From contig CAKUZI010000004.1 in the NCBI GenBank assembly GCA_934717855.1, positions 1 through 64,000 of the forward strand: a stretch of DNA of 64,000 bases, given 5' to 3'. Shown here piece after piece: positions 40,571-48,780 of the stretch. The stretch's first letter is position 1. Every line of letters begins with the position of its first letter. The position numbers and the translations under genes are program-made. A model generated the notes under the pieces. That model had not been told where the DNA came from. It was given only the letters and a program-made list of their open reading frames with translations, and did not search any database. The DNA is from an uncultured Candidatus Melainabacteria bacterium (GTDB taxonomy: Bacteria > Cyanobacteriota > Vampirovibrionia > Gastranaerophilales > Gastranaerophilaceae).

Positions 40571-41218
40571 TATTTCTTTCACTTTTTCTTTCAACTCTAA
40601 CACCTCATATTTAAGTCTGTTAAGTTCGCATTTTATCGGGTCTGGAATTCTGTTGTGCATAAGAGTTCCGTTTTCATCTCTGAATTTTTGATGAACAACA
40701 CGCCCCGGAACACCTACTACTGTCGAATATTCAGGAACATCTTCCATTACAACAGAGCCAGCGCCAACTCTTACGTAATTTCCAAGGTTTATGTTGCCTA
40801 AAACTTTCGCTCCCGCGCCGACAATTACGCCATTACCCAAGGTTGGATGGCGTTTTCCATGTTCTTTGCCTGTTCCGCCAAGAGTTACTTGTTGATAGAT
40901 TAAAACATCATCACCAATTACTGTGGTGGCGCCAATTACAACACCTTCTCCGTGGTCGATAAAAAATCTTCTGCCAATTTTTGCAGCAGGATGAATTTCT
41001 ATTCCTGTGATAATCCTTGTGATATAAGAAATTATGCGTGGAATTAAAGGAATATGCCATTTGTACAATCTGTGTGCAAATCTATATGCAATAAGCGCAT
41101 GCAATCCCGGATAACAAAGAATTACTTCCAACAAATTGTCAGCTGCAGGGTCTTTGTCGTAGATTACCTGAATGTCTTCTTTAACTTTTGTTATGCCACG
41201 TTTGATGATTTTGAACAT
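40559..41218 (-). CDS. cysE: Serine O-acetyltransferase
   Basis: The 219-residue left-handed beta-helix protein has the SAT signature HPAAKIGRRFFIDHGEGVVI-type residues (HPAAKIGRRFFIDHGEGVV), LGGTGKEHGKRHPTLGN and GVPGRVV. It makes O-acetylserine, the cysteine precursor. The length matches the shorter bacterial SATs. It is encoded alone between two inverted copies of a dispersed repeat, the left copy of which forms its last codons. Confidence 0.93.
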   Translation of the reverse strand: MFKIIKRGITKVKEDIQVIYDKDPAADNLLEVILCYPGLHALIAYRFAHRLYKWHIPLIPRIISYITRIITGIEIHPAAKIGRRFFIDHGEGVVIGATTVIGDDVLIYQQVTLGGTGKEHGKRHPTLGNGVIVGAGAKVLGNINLGNYVRVGAGSVVMEDVPEYSTVVGVPGRVVHQKFRDENGTLMHNRIPDPIKCELNRLKYEVLELKEKVKEIGGR

Positions 41219-41230
41219 GATTATTCCTTT

Positions 41231-41345
41231 GGTGAATAGTGAAAAGTGAGTGGTGAGTCGTTCTTTACGGTGCTACGCACTAATTTATATATTGAGTGAA
41301 GCGAACTAAATGGTCTATTCACCATTCACCATTCACTACTCACTA
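41231..41345. repeat. Dispersed palindromic repeat, family A copy 5 (inverted relative to copy 4)
   Basis: Arms are GTGAATAGTGAAAAGTGAGT and CTATTCACCATTCACCATTC. The interior (41260-41312) is inverted relative to copy 4. Together they flank cysE as a 0.7-kb segment bounded by inverted repeats. Confidence 0.8.
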
Positions 41346-41347
41346 AT

Positions 41348-42565
41348 TTATACCAATTTTGCAAATTTTCTTTTGCCTGCTTGCAATACTACACTTTCTT
41401 TAAAGTTAAATGTATAAGCCATATCGGTGATTTTTTCACCATTAACTTTTACACCGCCCCCTTGAATAAGACGTTTTGCCTCTCCTTTACTTGCTGTAAA
41501 TTTAAGATCAACTAAAACATCAAGTATTCCTTTTCCGTTCATTCCTGAAACTTCTTGAATATCATCGGGAATTCCTTTATTTGAAACAACATTAATAAAA
41601 GCGTCTTGACCACGTTTGGCACCATCTTCCCCGTGGTATTCTGCTGTAATTGTGTAGGCAAGTTTAAGTTTAATATCACGAGGGTTAACAGATCCTTCTT
41701 CAAGTTGTTTGTCGATAGCTTCAAGTTCGTCTTTTGTAGCGTCAGTTAGTAAGCTGTAATATCTTGAAATCATATTATCAGGAATACTCATTAATTTGCC
41801 GAACATATCATTTTCGCTGTCAGTAAGAGAAATACAGTGTTCCGGATATGTTTTAGACATTTTTACAACCCCGTCAGTTCCCTCTAAAAGTGGTAAAAGC
41901 ATTACTAGTTGAGGGTATTTTTTGCCGTATGCAGATTGAATATCTCTGCCTAAAAGGGTATTAAATCTTTGATCAGTTCCGCCAAGTTCTATGTCAGAAT
42001 CAATTGCAACTGAGTCATATGCCTGCATTAACGGGTAGAAAAATTCGTGGATAGCGATTGGTCTACCGTCAGCGTAACGTTTTGCGAAATCGTCACGAGT
42101 CATCATTTGTGCAACTGTAACGTTAGATGCAAGTTTCAACAAGTCGATAAAACTCATTGAATGCAACCAATCAGCGTTGTTTACAACTTCTGCTTGTGAA
42201 ACGTCTAAAACTTTTGACATTTGGTCAAAATAAGATTTTGCATTTTCCGCAACCTGTTCTTTTGTCAAAGCAGGACGGGTTTCTGATTTCCCTGATGGGT
42301 CACCGACCATAGCTGTCGCTCCCCCAACAATTAGAACAATTTTATGTCCGAGATTTTGAAATTCTCTAAGTTTTCTCATTACAACCGTGTGTCCAAGGTG
42401 TAAATCGGGTCTTGTCGGATCCATACCGAGTTTAACCCTCAAAGGTGTATTTGTATCGTGTGCGTGTTGAAGTTTTACAGCTAACTCTTCAATTCCCCCA
42501 GGAAGGACTTCTGCATTACGAGTCAAATGTTTTGCTTGTTCTATAAATTCTGTTCTTATTTCCAT
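41348..42565 (-). CDS. tyrS: Tyrosyl-tRNA synthetase
   Basis: The 405-residue protein has the class I motifs HLGHTVV (HIGH, about 55-61) and KMSKT (KMSKS, about 233-237), the tyrosine-binding GGTDQRFN, and a C-terminal S4 RNA-binding domain (KGEAKRLIQGGGVKVNGEKI). It belongs to the TyrZ-like subgroup, judging by LGMDPTRPDLHLGH. An ATG SD GGAG is present. Confidence 0.95.
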   Translation of the reverse strand: MEIRTEFIEQAKHLTRNAEVLPGGIEELAVKLQHAHDTNTPLRVKLGMDPTRPDLHLGHTVVMRKLREFQNLGHKIVLIVGGATAMVGDPSGKSETRPALTKEQVAENAKSYFDQMSKVLDVSQAEVVNNADWLHSMSFIDLLKLASNVTVAQMMTRDDFAKRYADGRPIAIHEFFYPLMQAYDSVAIDSDIELGGTDQRFNTLLGRDIQSAYGKKYPQLVMLLPLLEGTDGVVKMSKTYPEHCISLTDSENDMFGKLMSIPDNMISRYYSLLTDATKDELEAIDKQLEEGSVNPRDIKLKLAYTITAEYHGEDGAKRGQDAFINVVSNKGIPDDIQEVSGMNGKGILDVLVDLKFTASKGEAKRLIQGGGVKVNGEKITDMAYTFNFKESVVLQAGKRKFAKLV

Positions 42566-42629
42566 TTCAATTCTCCATTAATACCTATAATAAATTTATT
42601 ATACCACGAGCAAAAAATATTTATAATAA

Positions 42630-42654
42630 AAAACCGGTTTTTTAGACCGGTTTT
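42630..42654 (-). terminator. Terminator of the tail-fibre gene pair
   Basis: The stem AAAACCGG/CCGGTTTT with a 9-nt loop lies between the phage-like pair and tyrS; T-runs exist on both sides. Confidence 0.8.
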
Positions 42655-42661
42655 GTTTTTT

Positions 42662-43069
42662 TTATGAAAGTTTTGCCAATTTGGACCGAATAGAAGAAAC
42701 TTGTTTGTTGTAATATTCAAGCCAAGTTGTTTCATTATCCATAAGAGAAGGTTCTGCCAGTGCTCGAATTCTTTTTTTATCAAGTTCGTTTAATTGTTCT
42801 TGCAATTCTTGTTTTTTTAATTCGTTTTGAATATTCAATTGTCGAACTTTTACCTCTGTTTCCGATAATTTATGCCATTTGTTATTGTAAAATTCGTAGT
42901 TATTTTCATCGACGGCAATTGGTTTGTCTTCAAATAAAATAATTATTTTTCCGTTATTTTGTTTTTCTAAAAGATTAAGCCAGTATTCGTCTGAGATTTC
43001 AATAGCATTTTCAAAATTTTCTTCGTAAAATCCGTAATCTTTGTCGTTTTTAGTTCCATAATATTTCAT
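42662..43069 (-). CDS. Phage tail-fibre assembly-like protein
   Basis: The 135-residue protein (MKYYGTKNDKDYGFYEENFE..., then ISDEYWLNLLEKQNNGKIII and DKPIAVDENN) has the N-terminal pattern of tail-fibre assembly chaperones and DUF4376-type proteins ('I-x-x-E-x-W-x-x-L-L-x-x-Q-x-x-G-K'). The C-terminal part is helical (ELQEQLNELDKKRIRALAEP). It lies 15 nt after the fibre gene. No other phage structural gene is nearby. Confidence 0.62.
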   Translation of the reverse strand: MKYYGTKNDKDYGFYEENFENAIEISDEYWLNLLEKQNNGKIIILFEDKPIAVDENNYEFYNNKWHKLSETEVKVRQLNIQNELKKQELQEQLNELDKKRIRALAEPSLMDNETTWLEYYNKQVSSIRSKLAKLS

Positions 43070-43084
43070 TTTATATTCTCCTTT

Positions 43085-43759
43085 TTAGTAACCTATTGCA
43101 ATCCAGTTTAAGAATGAAAATACTCCTCCGCATCCAAAACTAAAACCTGTTAAGTTTTGATATGCAGTGCCGGCATCTGAAGCACCTTTCCCGCCATAGC
43201 CTTGTTTAGAGAAAACAGGACAGGCTACTTCATTAAAGGCTAAGGGGTAAACAACAATTGAACCATTTCCATATCCCCATTGGATAACAAGTCCGTTTTG
43301 TAGTTTTAAATATCCGGTACTTTGTTTAGATAAAATCCCATTGTAAGAGTGCCAGTTTTCCCATTCTTCGTTTGTGAAATTTCGTGTGAAAATTTCCGGA
43401 TTTTCTCCATCGCAAAACCAAATTTGTTTAAAAGTAGAATCTTTATCGCCCGTTACTACTAACATGCCTGATGTTCCTTTAGGGATGTTTAATGGCGTGT
43501 ATAGGGTTGAAAAAATATAAGTTCCTTTAGTTTTGTAATTATTTAAGTCAGTATTGCTTTCTGTAACAGTGTGTTCGTTAATTAGTTCTATTTTGTCTGC
43601 TTTATCTTTTAAAATATTGTTAACCGTTTCAATATCACTTGTTGCAGAATTTTTGTTTTGCTCAATAAAGTTTGCAAGCGAAATAAAATTGGCATTAACT
43701 TCATTGGCTTTAGCTTTTGTTCCGGGAACAAAAGAATATGGAATCATTGAATCTGTCAT
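43085..43759 (-). CDS. Phage tail-fibre / receptor-binding-like protein
   Basis: The 224-residue protein starts MTDSMIPYSFVPGTKAKANE followed by VNANF (a common phage fibre N-terminus). It continues with a GDKDSTFKQIWFCDG region and a C-terminal receptor-binding type domain (YLKLQNGLVIQWGYGNGSIV ... FLNWIAIGY, the ending typical of gp37/gp53-like tips). It is probably trimeric. It sits with its assembly-like partner between tyrS and acpS, so it is either a prophage remnant or a domesticated fibre. Confidence 0.75.
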   Translation of the reverse strand: MTDSMIPYSFVPGTKAKANEVNANFISLANFIEQNKNSATSDIETVNNILKDKADKIELINEHTVTESNTDLNNYKTKGTYIFSTLYTPLNIPKGTSGMLVVTGDKDSTFKQIWFCDGENPEIFTRNFTNEEWENWHSYNGILSKQSTGYLKLQNGLVIQWGYGNGSIVVYPLAFNEVACPVFSKQGYGGKGASDAGTAYQNLTGFSFGCGGVFSFLNWIAIGY

Positions 43760-43850
43760 ATTTCCCTTTCTGACAGATTTAATAAATTTTATATTTCGGC
43801 GTTTGATATTCTATTTTATCATATGTTTGCAAAATTCGTCAATGTTGTGT

Positions 43851-43856
43851 TAAAAT
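43851..43856 (+). promoter_or_regulatory. -10 box 6 nt before the acpS ATG
   Basis: TAAAAT is followed by CAACTT and the ATG at 43863, with TTGCAA at 43827 as possible -35. There is no SD, so the transcript is probably leaderless. Confidence 0.5.
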
Positions 43857-43862
43857 CAACTT

Positions 43863-44207
43863 ATGGCAATTGGTGTTGATATTGAAGACATAAACAGATT
43901 TGAGGGAAAATCAGAAGAATTTCTAAATCGGGTTTTTACTCCGGTGGAGTTGGAATATTGTATGAAATATTCAAATCCGGAAAGTCATCTTGCTGTTCGG
44001 TTTTGTGCAAAAGAAGCTGTAGTAAAAGCTTTGACGGCATTAGAAGTTTTTAATGTTTTTTACAATGAGATAGAAGTTTTTCATAACGAAAATAAATGTC
44101 CACAAATTCGTATTCTTAAGAATATTGAAAAAAATATAAATTTTCAGCTGAGTTTGTCTCACGATAGATCAAAAGCAATTGCATTTGTTGTTGCAGAAAT
44201 TATATAA
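43863..44207 (+). CDS. acpS: Holo-[acyl-carrier-protein] synthase
   Basis: The 114-residue protein has the AcpS motifs GVDIEDINRFE (3-13, Mg-binding Asp) and FCAKEAVVKAL (about 48-58), then LSLSHDRSKAIAFVV. It transfers the phosphopantetheine arm from CoA to ACP. It probably begins a two-gene operon with the phosphohexomutase 15 nt downstream. Confidence 0.93.
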   Translation: MAIGVDIEDINRFEGKSEEFLNRVFTPVELEYCMKYSNPESHLAVRFCAKEAVVKALTALEVFNVFYNEIEVFHNENKCPQIRILKNIEKNINFQLSLSHDRSKAIAFVVAEII

Positions 44208-44222
44208 TAAGCAAGAGGAAAA

Positions 44223-45596
44223 ATGAGCGAAATTAAATTTGGAACAGATGGCTGGAGAGCTGTTGTAGGAAAAGATTTTAATGAAGAAAACGTAAGAACA
44301 GTTACTAAAGCAATTGGAAAATATGTTTTTGATAATTTTGGAACAGATAAAGAAATAATCGTGGGATACGATCCTCGTAATATGGCGTTAGAATATGCGG
44401 AACAAACTGCGGAACAATTAACAGAGTACGGCTTTAAGGTTCTTTTGTCAAAAAAAGTTATTCCAACTCCTGTTTTGGCATATAATGCAAAACATTTAAA
44501 TGCTTGTGCAATTATGTTTACAGCATCTCACAATCCTCCTGAATATTTAGGAATAAAATTTATTCCGGATTACGCAGGGCCTGCTACTTCTGAAATTACA
44601 GATGAACTTATGTATAATCTTCATGCTAATTTTAAAACTCTTGGTAATGGTTCTGTTACAAAATATAATTTTGCTCCGGATTATTTTGCTCATATAGAAA
44701 AATTAATAGATTTCAAAAAGATTAAGACTCTTGATAAAAATATAATCTTTGATGGTTTGTATGCTGCAAGTATTGGCTATTTCGACAAATTGTTAGATAT
44801 AAATGAAATTAAATATGACAGTTTGCATATGTATCATGATGTTAATTTTGGTGGTGGAATGCCTGAACCAAAACCGAAATATTTAAAAGAATTAATTGAA
44901 AAAGTTAAATCAACTCCAAATTCTGTAGGGTTTGCAAATGATGGTGATAGTGATAGATTTGGTGTGATTAATGAAAACGGGGAATATGTTTCTCCGAATG
45001 AAATTATTTCAATTCTTTTAATGCACTTGAAAAAACATAAGAATTATTCCGGTGCGTTAGTAAAAACTGTCGGAGCAAGTCTTTTGTTGAATAAAGTAGC
45101 TGAAAAATTAGGTGTTGACGTAGTTGAAACTGCTGTTGGATTTAAACATGTCGGGGAAGCTATGAGAAAATACAATCCGATTATCGGAGGTGAAGAATCC
45201 GGAGGATTAAGTATTCAAGGTCATATTCCGGAAAAAGATGGAATTCTTGCAAACTTGTTAATATTAGAAGCTATGGCTTATGAAAATAGATCTTTGGTTG
45301 AACTACAAAAAGATTTATATAATTTTGTTGGTTGTGAATTTTTCAATGATAGAATTGACAAACGTCTTGAAAATGTAGATGAAATTAAACCGGTTTTAGA
45401 AGATTTCAAAAACAAAACCTCAATTGGAGATTTCAAAGTAAAATCAATTGATACAAAAGATGGTGTAAAATTATATTTTGATGATAATACAAGTTGGGTG
45501 CTTGTGCGCCCTAGCGGTACAGAACCATTGTTGAGAATTTATTTTGAAAGTAATAGCGTAGAAAAATTGGAAAAATTGAGAAGTTTATTAAGTTAG
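44223..45596 (+). CDS. Phosphoglucomutase/phosphomannomutase family protein
   Basis: The 457-residue protein has the phosphoserine loop TASHNPPEYLG (S102), the metal loop NDGDSDRFGVI (about 240), the sugar-binding GGEESGGLS (about 325) and the C-terminal phosphate-binding RPSGTEPLLRIY. It converts hexose-1- and hexose-6-phosphates. The substrate (glucose versus mannose) is not certain. It lies in an operon with acpS. SD GAGGA precedes the ATG. Confidence 0.9.
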   Translation: MSEIKFGTDGWRAVVGKDFNEENVRTVTKAIGKYVFDNFGTDKEIIVGYDPRNMALEYAEQTAEQLTEYGFKVLLSKKVIPTPVLAYNAKHLNACAIMFTASHNPPEYLGIKFIPDYAGPATSEITDELMYNLHANFKTLGNGSVTKYNFAPDYFAHIEKLIDFKKIKTLDKNIIFDGLYAASIGYFDKLLDINEIKYDSLHMYHDVNFGGGMPEPKPKYLKELIEKVKSTPNSVGFANDGDSDRFGVINENGEYVSPNEIISILLMHLKKHKNYSGALVKTVGASLLLNKVAEKLGVDVVETAVGFKHVGEAMRKYNPIIGGEESGGLSIQGHIPEKDGILANLLILEAMAYENRSLVELQKDLYNFVGCEFFNDRIDKRLENVDEIKPVLEDFKNKTSIGDFKVKSIDTKDGVKLYFDDNTSWVLVRPSGTEPLLRIYFESNSVEKLEKLRSLLS

Positions 45597-45611
45597 TATA
45601 AGTAGTATTTT

Positions 45612-45631
45612 GCCGGCATGAAAATGCCGGC
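45612..45631 (+). terminator. Hairpin after the phosphohexomutase gene
   Basis: An 8-bp stem GCCGGCAT/ATGCCGGC closed by a GAAA (GNRA) tetraloop. The following T-run is broken (CTTATTATTT), so termination may be partial. Confidence 0.65.
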
Positions 45632-45693
45632 TTATTATTTAGTAATATTATTTTATGGTTTGGGTTGTAAAATTTTTGTGTAAATTAGTGCAA

Positions 45694-46458
45694 TTATATT
45701 CTTTTAAACAAATTTTTGAAAACTTCTTTAAATCCGTGTTCTTCCATGCATTCTTTTATATTAAATAATACAGAATCATGGTCGCCAATTGCCATAAGAC
45801 TTCCGGATTTTAATGCTTTTTGAGCAAGTTTAATAAATTCTTCAATTTTATTGTTTTCAAAATATCCTAAAATGTTGCGACAAAATAGCATAGTATTTGA
45901 ACTGTCGTTGATTTCTGTGATTTTTTTGAACATATCTCCTTGTTTAAATTTGACATTTTTAGTCAAAATCTCTTTGGCTTTTATTGTTTTTTGAGTTTTT
46001 CTCAAAAATGAAGCGGATTGTTCATTTGGAATACATAAATTTTTGTCGGTTTTACTTAAATCAAAATATTTTTCATAATCTTCTGCATTTATTTGCAACA
46101 TCAATCTTTCATTTACACTAGAGTTGAAATATCCGCTATTTGCAACTTTTACGATTTCTTCATCCAAATCGTAAGCTTTAATGGGAAAAAATTTCTGTAC
46201 TTGTTTTGAATCTTGAACATTTTCGTGCAATGAAATTATATCAGTATAAGCTTCAGAGCCATCAGATGATGCGAACATAATTGTATTAACTTGCGGTTTA
46301 TCTTTAAAGTTTTCAGCTTGATATTTTGCAAGTTTTTCCCAATTCATATCTTCTCGAAACAGCCAGCTGTTGCAACCGTATTCTTCTCCGTCTTTGGCAA
46401 TATATCGCCTTTCTGTCCCGCGAAATGACAGATTATTTCTTAATTGATTTATTTTCAT
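45694..46458 (-). CDS. CheR-like SAM methyltransferase, orphan
   Basis: The 254-residue protein follows the CheR layout: ASSDGSEAYTDIISL (about 66-80, SAM motif I; the usual form is CSTGEEPYSLA), IKAYDLDEEIVKVANSGYF (about 93-111), VKFKQGDMF and MLFCRNILGYF (about 190-200). CheR methylates glutamates of chemoreceptors. The N-terminal CheR helical domain is missing and is replaced by about 60 unusual residues starting MKINQLRNNLSFRGTER. No chemoreceptors are nearby, so the substrate is unknown. Confidence 0.75.
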   Translation of the reverse strand: MKINQLRNNLSFRGTERRYIAKDGEEYGCNSWLFREDMNWEKLAKYQAENFKDKPQVNTIMFASSDGSEAYTDIISLHENVQDSKQVQKFFPIKAYDLDEEIVKVANSGYFNSSVNERLMLQINAEDYEKYFDLSKTDKNLCIPNEQSASFLRKTQKTIKAKEILTKNVKFKQGDMFKKITEINDSSNTMLFCRNILGYFENNKIEEFIKLAQKALKSGSLMAIGDHDSVLFNIKECMEEHGFKEVFKNLFKRI

Positions 46459-46470
46459 AATAAAATTAAA

Positions 46471-46503
46471 CCCTCTAAAAATTTTTTTTGCTTTTTTAGA
46501 GGG
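46471..46503 (-). terminator. Terminator of the zinc-finger gene
   Basis: An 11-bp stem CCCTCTAAAAA/TTTTTAGAGGG with AT-rich flanks. Confidence 0.75.
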
Positions 46504-46530
46504 AATTTTTATTTTGTTATAAATGAAATT

Positions 46531-47049
46531 TTATCTTCCTAAGAACCATTTGTCCAAAATTTTCAAAAATGTTGAGCGTCTTGCTGCATTTATTGTGTTT
46601 TGAAGTTCCATTGCTTGAAGTTCTGGGCCAATTTCTCTATAAGCATATGCTAAAACATCTTGACGACGTTCTTCTTCCGTTGCATATTGTTCGCGCATTT
46701 TTGTTAATTCTCCGTGGTCAAAGAATTTTCCGCCACAGTTATAACATTCGTCAATTGTAATTTCTTTTTTTGCGCTTACATGATTTTTTACCATTTTATT
46801 TCCGCAAACCGGACAAATTCGAACCTTATTTTCATCTACTGGAGTATAGGTTTTGTTTTTTAATGTTTCTTTTAATTCTTCAATATTTTCTTTGTTTTCG
46901 TCGAAATGTTTGAGTTCCATCCCGTCAAAGAATATTCCGCCACAGCCGTCAACACAAACATCTAAACACGTTCCGCTTTCAGACATAAAAACTTTGTGCA
47001 TATCTTTTCCACAAGCAGGACACTGAATTGTTTCAATAGTATCGTTCAT
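46531..47049 (-). CDS. Double zf-TFIIB zinc-ribbon protein
   Basis: The 172-residue protein has two TFIIB-type zinc ribbons: CPACGKDMHKV...CVDGCGGIFFDGMELKHF (about 10-50) and CPVCGNKMV...DECYNCGGKFFDHGELTKM (about 79-115). The C-terminal 50 residues are helical (EERRQDVLAYAYREIG). The family is widespread and of unknown function. SD GGAG precedes the ATG. Confidence 0.85.
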   Translation of the reverse strand: MNDTIETIQCPACGKDMHKVFMSESGTCLDVCVDGCGGIFFDGMELKHFDENKENIEELKETLKNKTYTPVDENKVRICPVCGNKMVKNHVSAKKEITIDECYNCGGKFFDHGELTKMREQYATEEERRQDVLAYAYREIGPELQAMELQNTINAARRSTFLKILDKWFLGR

Positions 47050-47095
47050 AATTTTTCTCCGTTTTTATTTTTATGATAATTGATTTTGAATAAGA

Positions 47096-47122
47096 AAAAA
47101 CCTCCTTTTATAGGAGGTTTTT
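47096..47122 (-). terminator. Terminator of the M48-like gene
   Basis: An 11-bp stem AAAAACCTCCT/AGGAGGTTTTT with a 5-nt loop. Confidence 0.88.
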
Positions 47123-47149
47123 GTAACATATAAATTGAGTTTGTAATTT

Positions 47150-47986
47150 TTATTTTGTTTCTGCGTTTTCAGACAAGTTTTTCAAAATTGTATAAGACGC
47201 ATCCCAACCGTTCAAACCACCTGTTGCTTTGTATTTCGCAATTTGTTTAGCTCTTTCTTTTTTTAGTTTAGCTTGTTCTTTTCGGAATTTTGCTAATTTT
47301 GCTTTGTTAGAATTCCTTTCAGTGATTGTTGGTTGAATATATGCCAAGAAATTTTTGTATTCTTTGCAGTTATAACCGGCTTTAACCTTTGATGGGTAGT
47401 TGTATGATAGATAATCATAGATATACATTGTTCGTCTAAAGTTGTTTGGTTGACTTTTTAGGATGTCCATAGAAGTTCCGGGTTGTTTACCTAAAACAAC
47501 AATCATAGCTAATGGGTTGTAACCGGCTTGAATCATTAAGTCAACACCTGTAATATCTGCGTTCATTTTATCTTTTTCAGACATGTTGTTAAGAGTTAAT
47601 TCATTTGCAATTAATGCTGATTTTTCAAGACTTGTGTCTACAAAATTTCCTGCAAGAGCAGAAGTTACGTTTGATACAAATTTTTTCTTAGAAGCGTTTG
47701 CGTTGATGATAACACCGATTTGTTGAGCGATTATAGCTGCAACTTCGTTGTCATTTCCTGCATAACCCAAATCTGTTTTTGGAACGTAAAGTTCGTTATT
47801 AGAATTTGAAGAGCTGTTCATTACTTCTGTTTCAGTGACTACAAATTTTGTAGTTGTTGGCAAGTTATTTTTTGTCATAACTTGTTTTCCGACAGTAGGA
47901 ACTCTGTCTACTGCGCTCCAAGTTCCAGCAAATGATGGAGCTACAAGAGATGTTGCCAAAAATAATGATAAAATAATTTTTTTCAT
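47150..47986 (-). CDS. Exported M48-like protein lacking the metalloprotease motif
   Basis: The 278-residue protein has a clear signal peptide (MKKIILSLFLATSLVAPSFA, cleaved at AFA/G or nearby). Its core matches the M48 layout: NDNEVAAIIAQQIGVIINAN occupies the place of the HEXXH helix (expected xxHExxH, here QQIGV), and MNADITGVDLMIQAGYNPLA occupies the place of the third ligand (expected E..AD, here NAD). Both zinc histidines and the catalytic Glu are gone, so it cannot be an active metalloprotease. The C-terminal tail is very basic (KLAKFRKEQAKLKKERAKQI). It could be an envelope scaffold or inhibitor. Confidence 0.68.
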   Translation of the reverse strand: MKKIILSLFLATSLVAPSFAGTWSAVDRVPTVGKQVMTKNNLPTTTKFVVTETEVMNSSSNSNNELYVPKTDLGYAGNDNEVAAIIAQQIGVIINANASKKKFVSNVTSALAGNFVDTSLEKSALIANELTLNNMSEKDKMNADITGVDLMIQAGYNPLAMIVVLGKQPGTSMDILKSQPNNFRRTMYIYDYLSYNYPSKVKAGYNCKEYKNFLAYIQPTITERNSNKAKLAKFRKEQAKLKKERAKQIAKYKATGGLNGWDASYTILKNLSENAETK

Positions 47987-48002
47987 TTTTTTACTCCTAT
48001 TT

Positions 48003-48689
48003 TTAATCTGTAAATCTAAACTTTATTAATGCAATTATAGCATGAATTCCATCACGCCACGTAATTTTTTTACCCTCTGCGAATTCTCTTCCATAGTATG
48101 AAACAGGAAGTTCGTATAACCTTGCCCCGCGTTTTAGAACTTTCGCAGTGATTTCAGGTTCAAAATCAAATCTGTTTGATTTTATTTCAATCCCTTTTAT
48201 GAAATCAGCTTTAAAGGCTTTGTAACAAGTTTCCATGTCGGTTAAAGTCGAACCGTATAGAATGTTCGTTAACAAAGATAAAAATTTGTTTCCTAACAAA
48301 TGGTGAAACATAAATGAACGAGACGGTTTCCCGCCTGACAATCTTGAACCGTAACACACATCTGCTTTTCCATCCAAAATTAATTTGATAAGTGGTTCAT
48401 AATCTACAGGGTCATATTCTAAATCGGCATCTTGGATGACAATAATATCTCCGGTTGCTTCTTTAAATCCTGTTCTCAATGCGGCCCCTTTGCCTTGATT
48501 AAATTCATGATACAAAACTTTATATGGATATTTAGAATATAAATCCCTAGTTCCGTCTGTTGAGTAGTCGTCAATTAAAATTATTTCTTTTTCTAATCCG
48601 CAAAATGAAGCTTGTTCAACTTTTTCTAAAATCTTATCCAATGTATTAACTTCATTGTATACAGGAATAAGTATTGTAATTTTTTTCAT
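48003..48689 (-). CDS. Family 2 glycosyltransferase (DPM1/GtrB-like)
   Basis: The 228-residue protein (start at 48689, supported by AGGTGG 4-6 nt upstream; an in-frame start at 48770 would be upstream of it) has the GT-A motifs ITILIPVYNEVNTLDKIL, LIDDYSTDGT, GKGAALRTGF and QDADLEYDP (DXD-like). No membrane segments are seen, so it is a cytoplasmic enzyme resembling dolichol-/undecaprenyl-phosphate sugar transferases. It diverges from the HD-GYP gene on the other strand. Confidence 0.87.
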   Translation of the reverse strand: MKKITILIPVYNEVNTLDKILEKVEQASFCGLEKEIILIDDYSTDGTRDLYSKYPYKVLYHEFNQGKGAALRTGFKEATGDIIVIQDADLEYDPVDYEPLIKLILDGKADVCYGSRLSGGKPSRSFMFHHLLGNKFLSLLTNILYGSTLTDMETCYKAFKADFIKGIEIKSNRFDFEPEITAKVLKRGARLYELPVSYYGREFAEGKKITWRDGIHAIIALIKFRFTD

Positions 48690-48780
48690 TAAACCACCTA
48701 TAAAAAAAATTTGTATTATTCTAGAAAATATTGTACAATAAAAATATAGAGTTGCATAATTTATATACAAGGGTTAAGAA

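Noticed and set aside
43554..43853. 99-codon plus-strand ORF upstream of acpS
   Set aside because: It is antisense to the tail-fibre gene and has low complexity; the acpS promoter lies within it.
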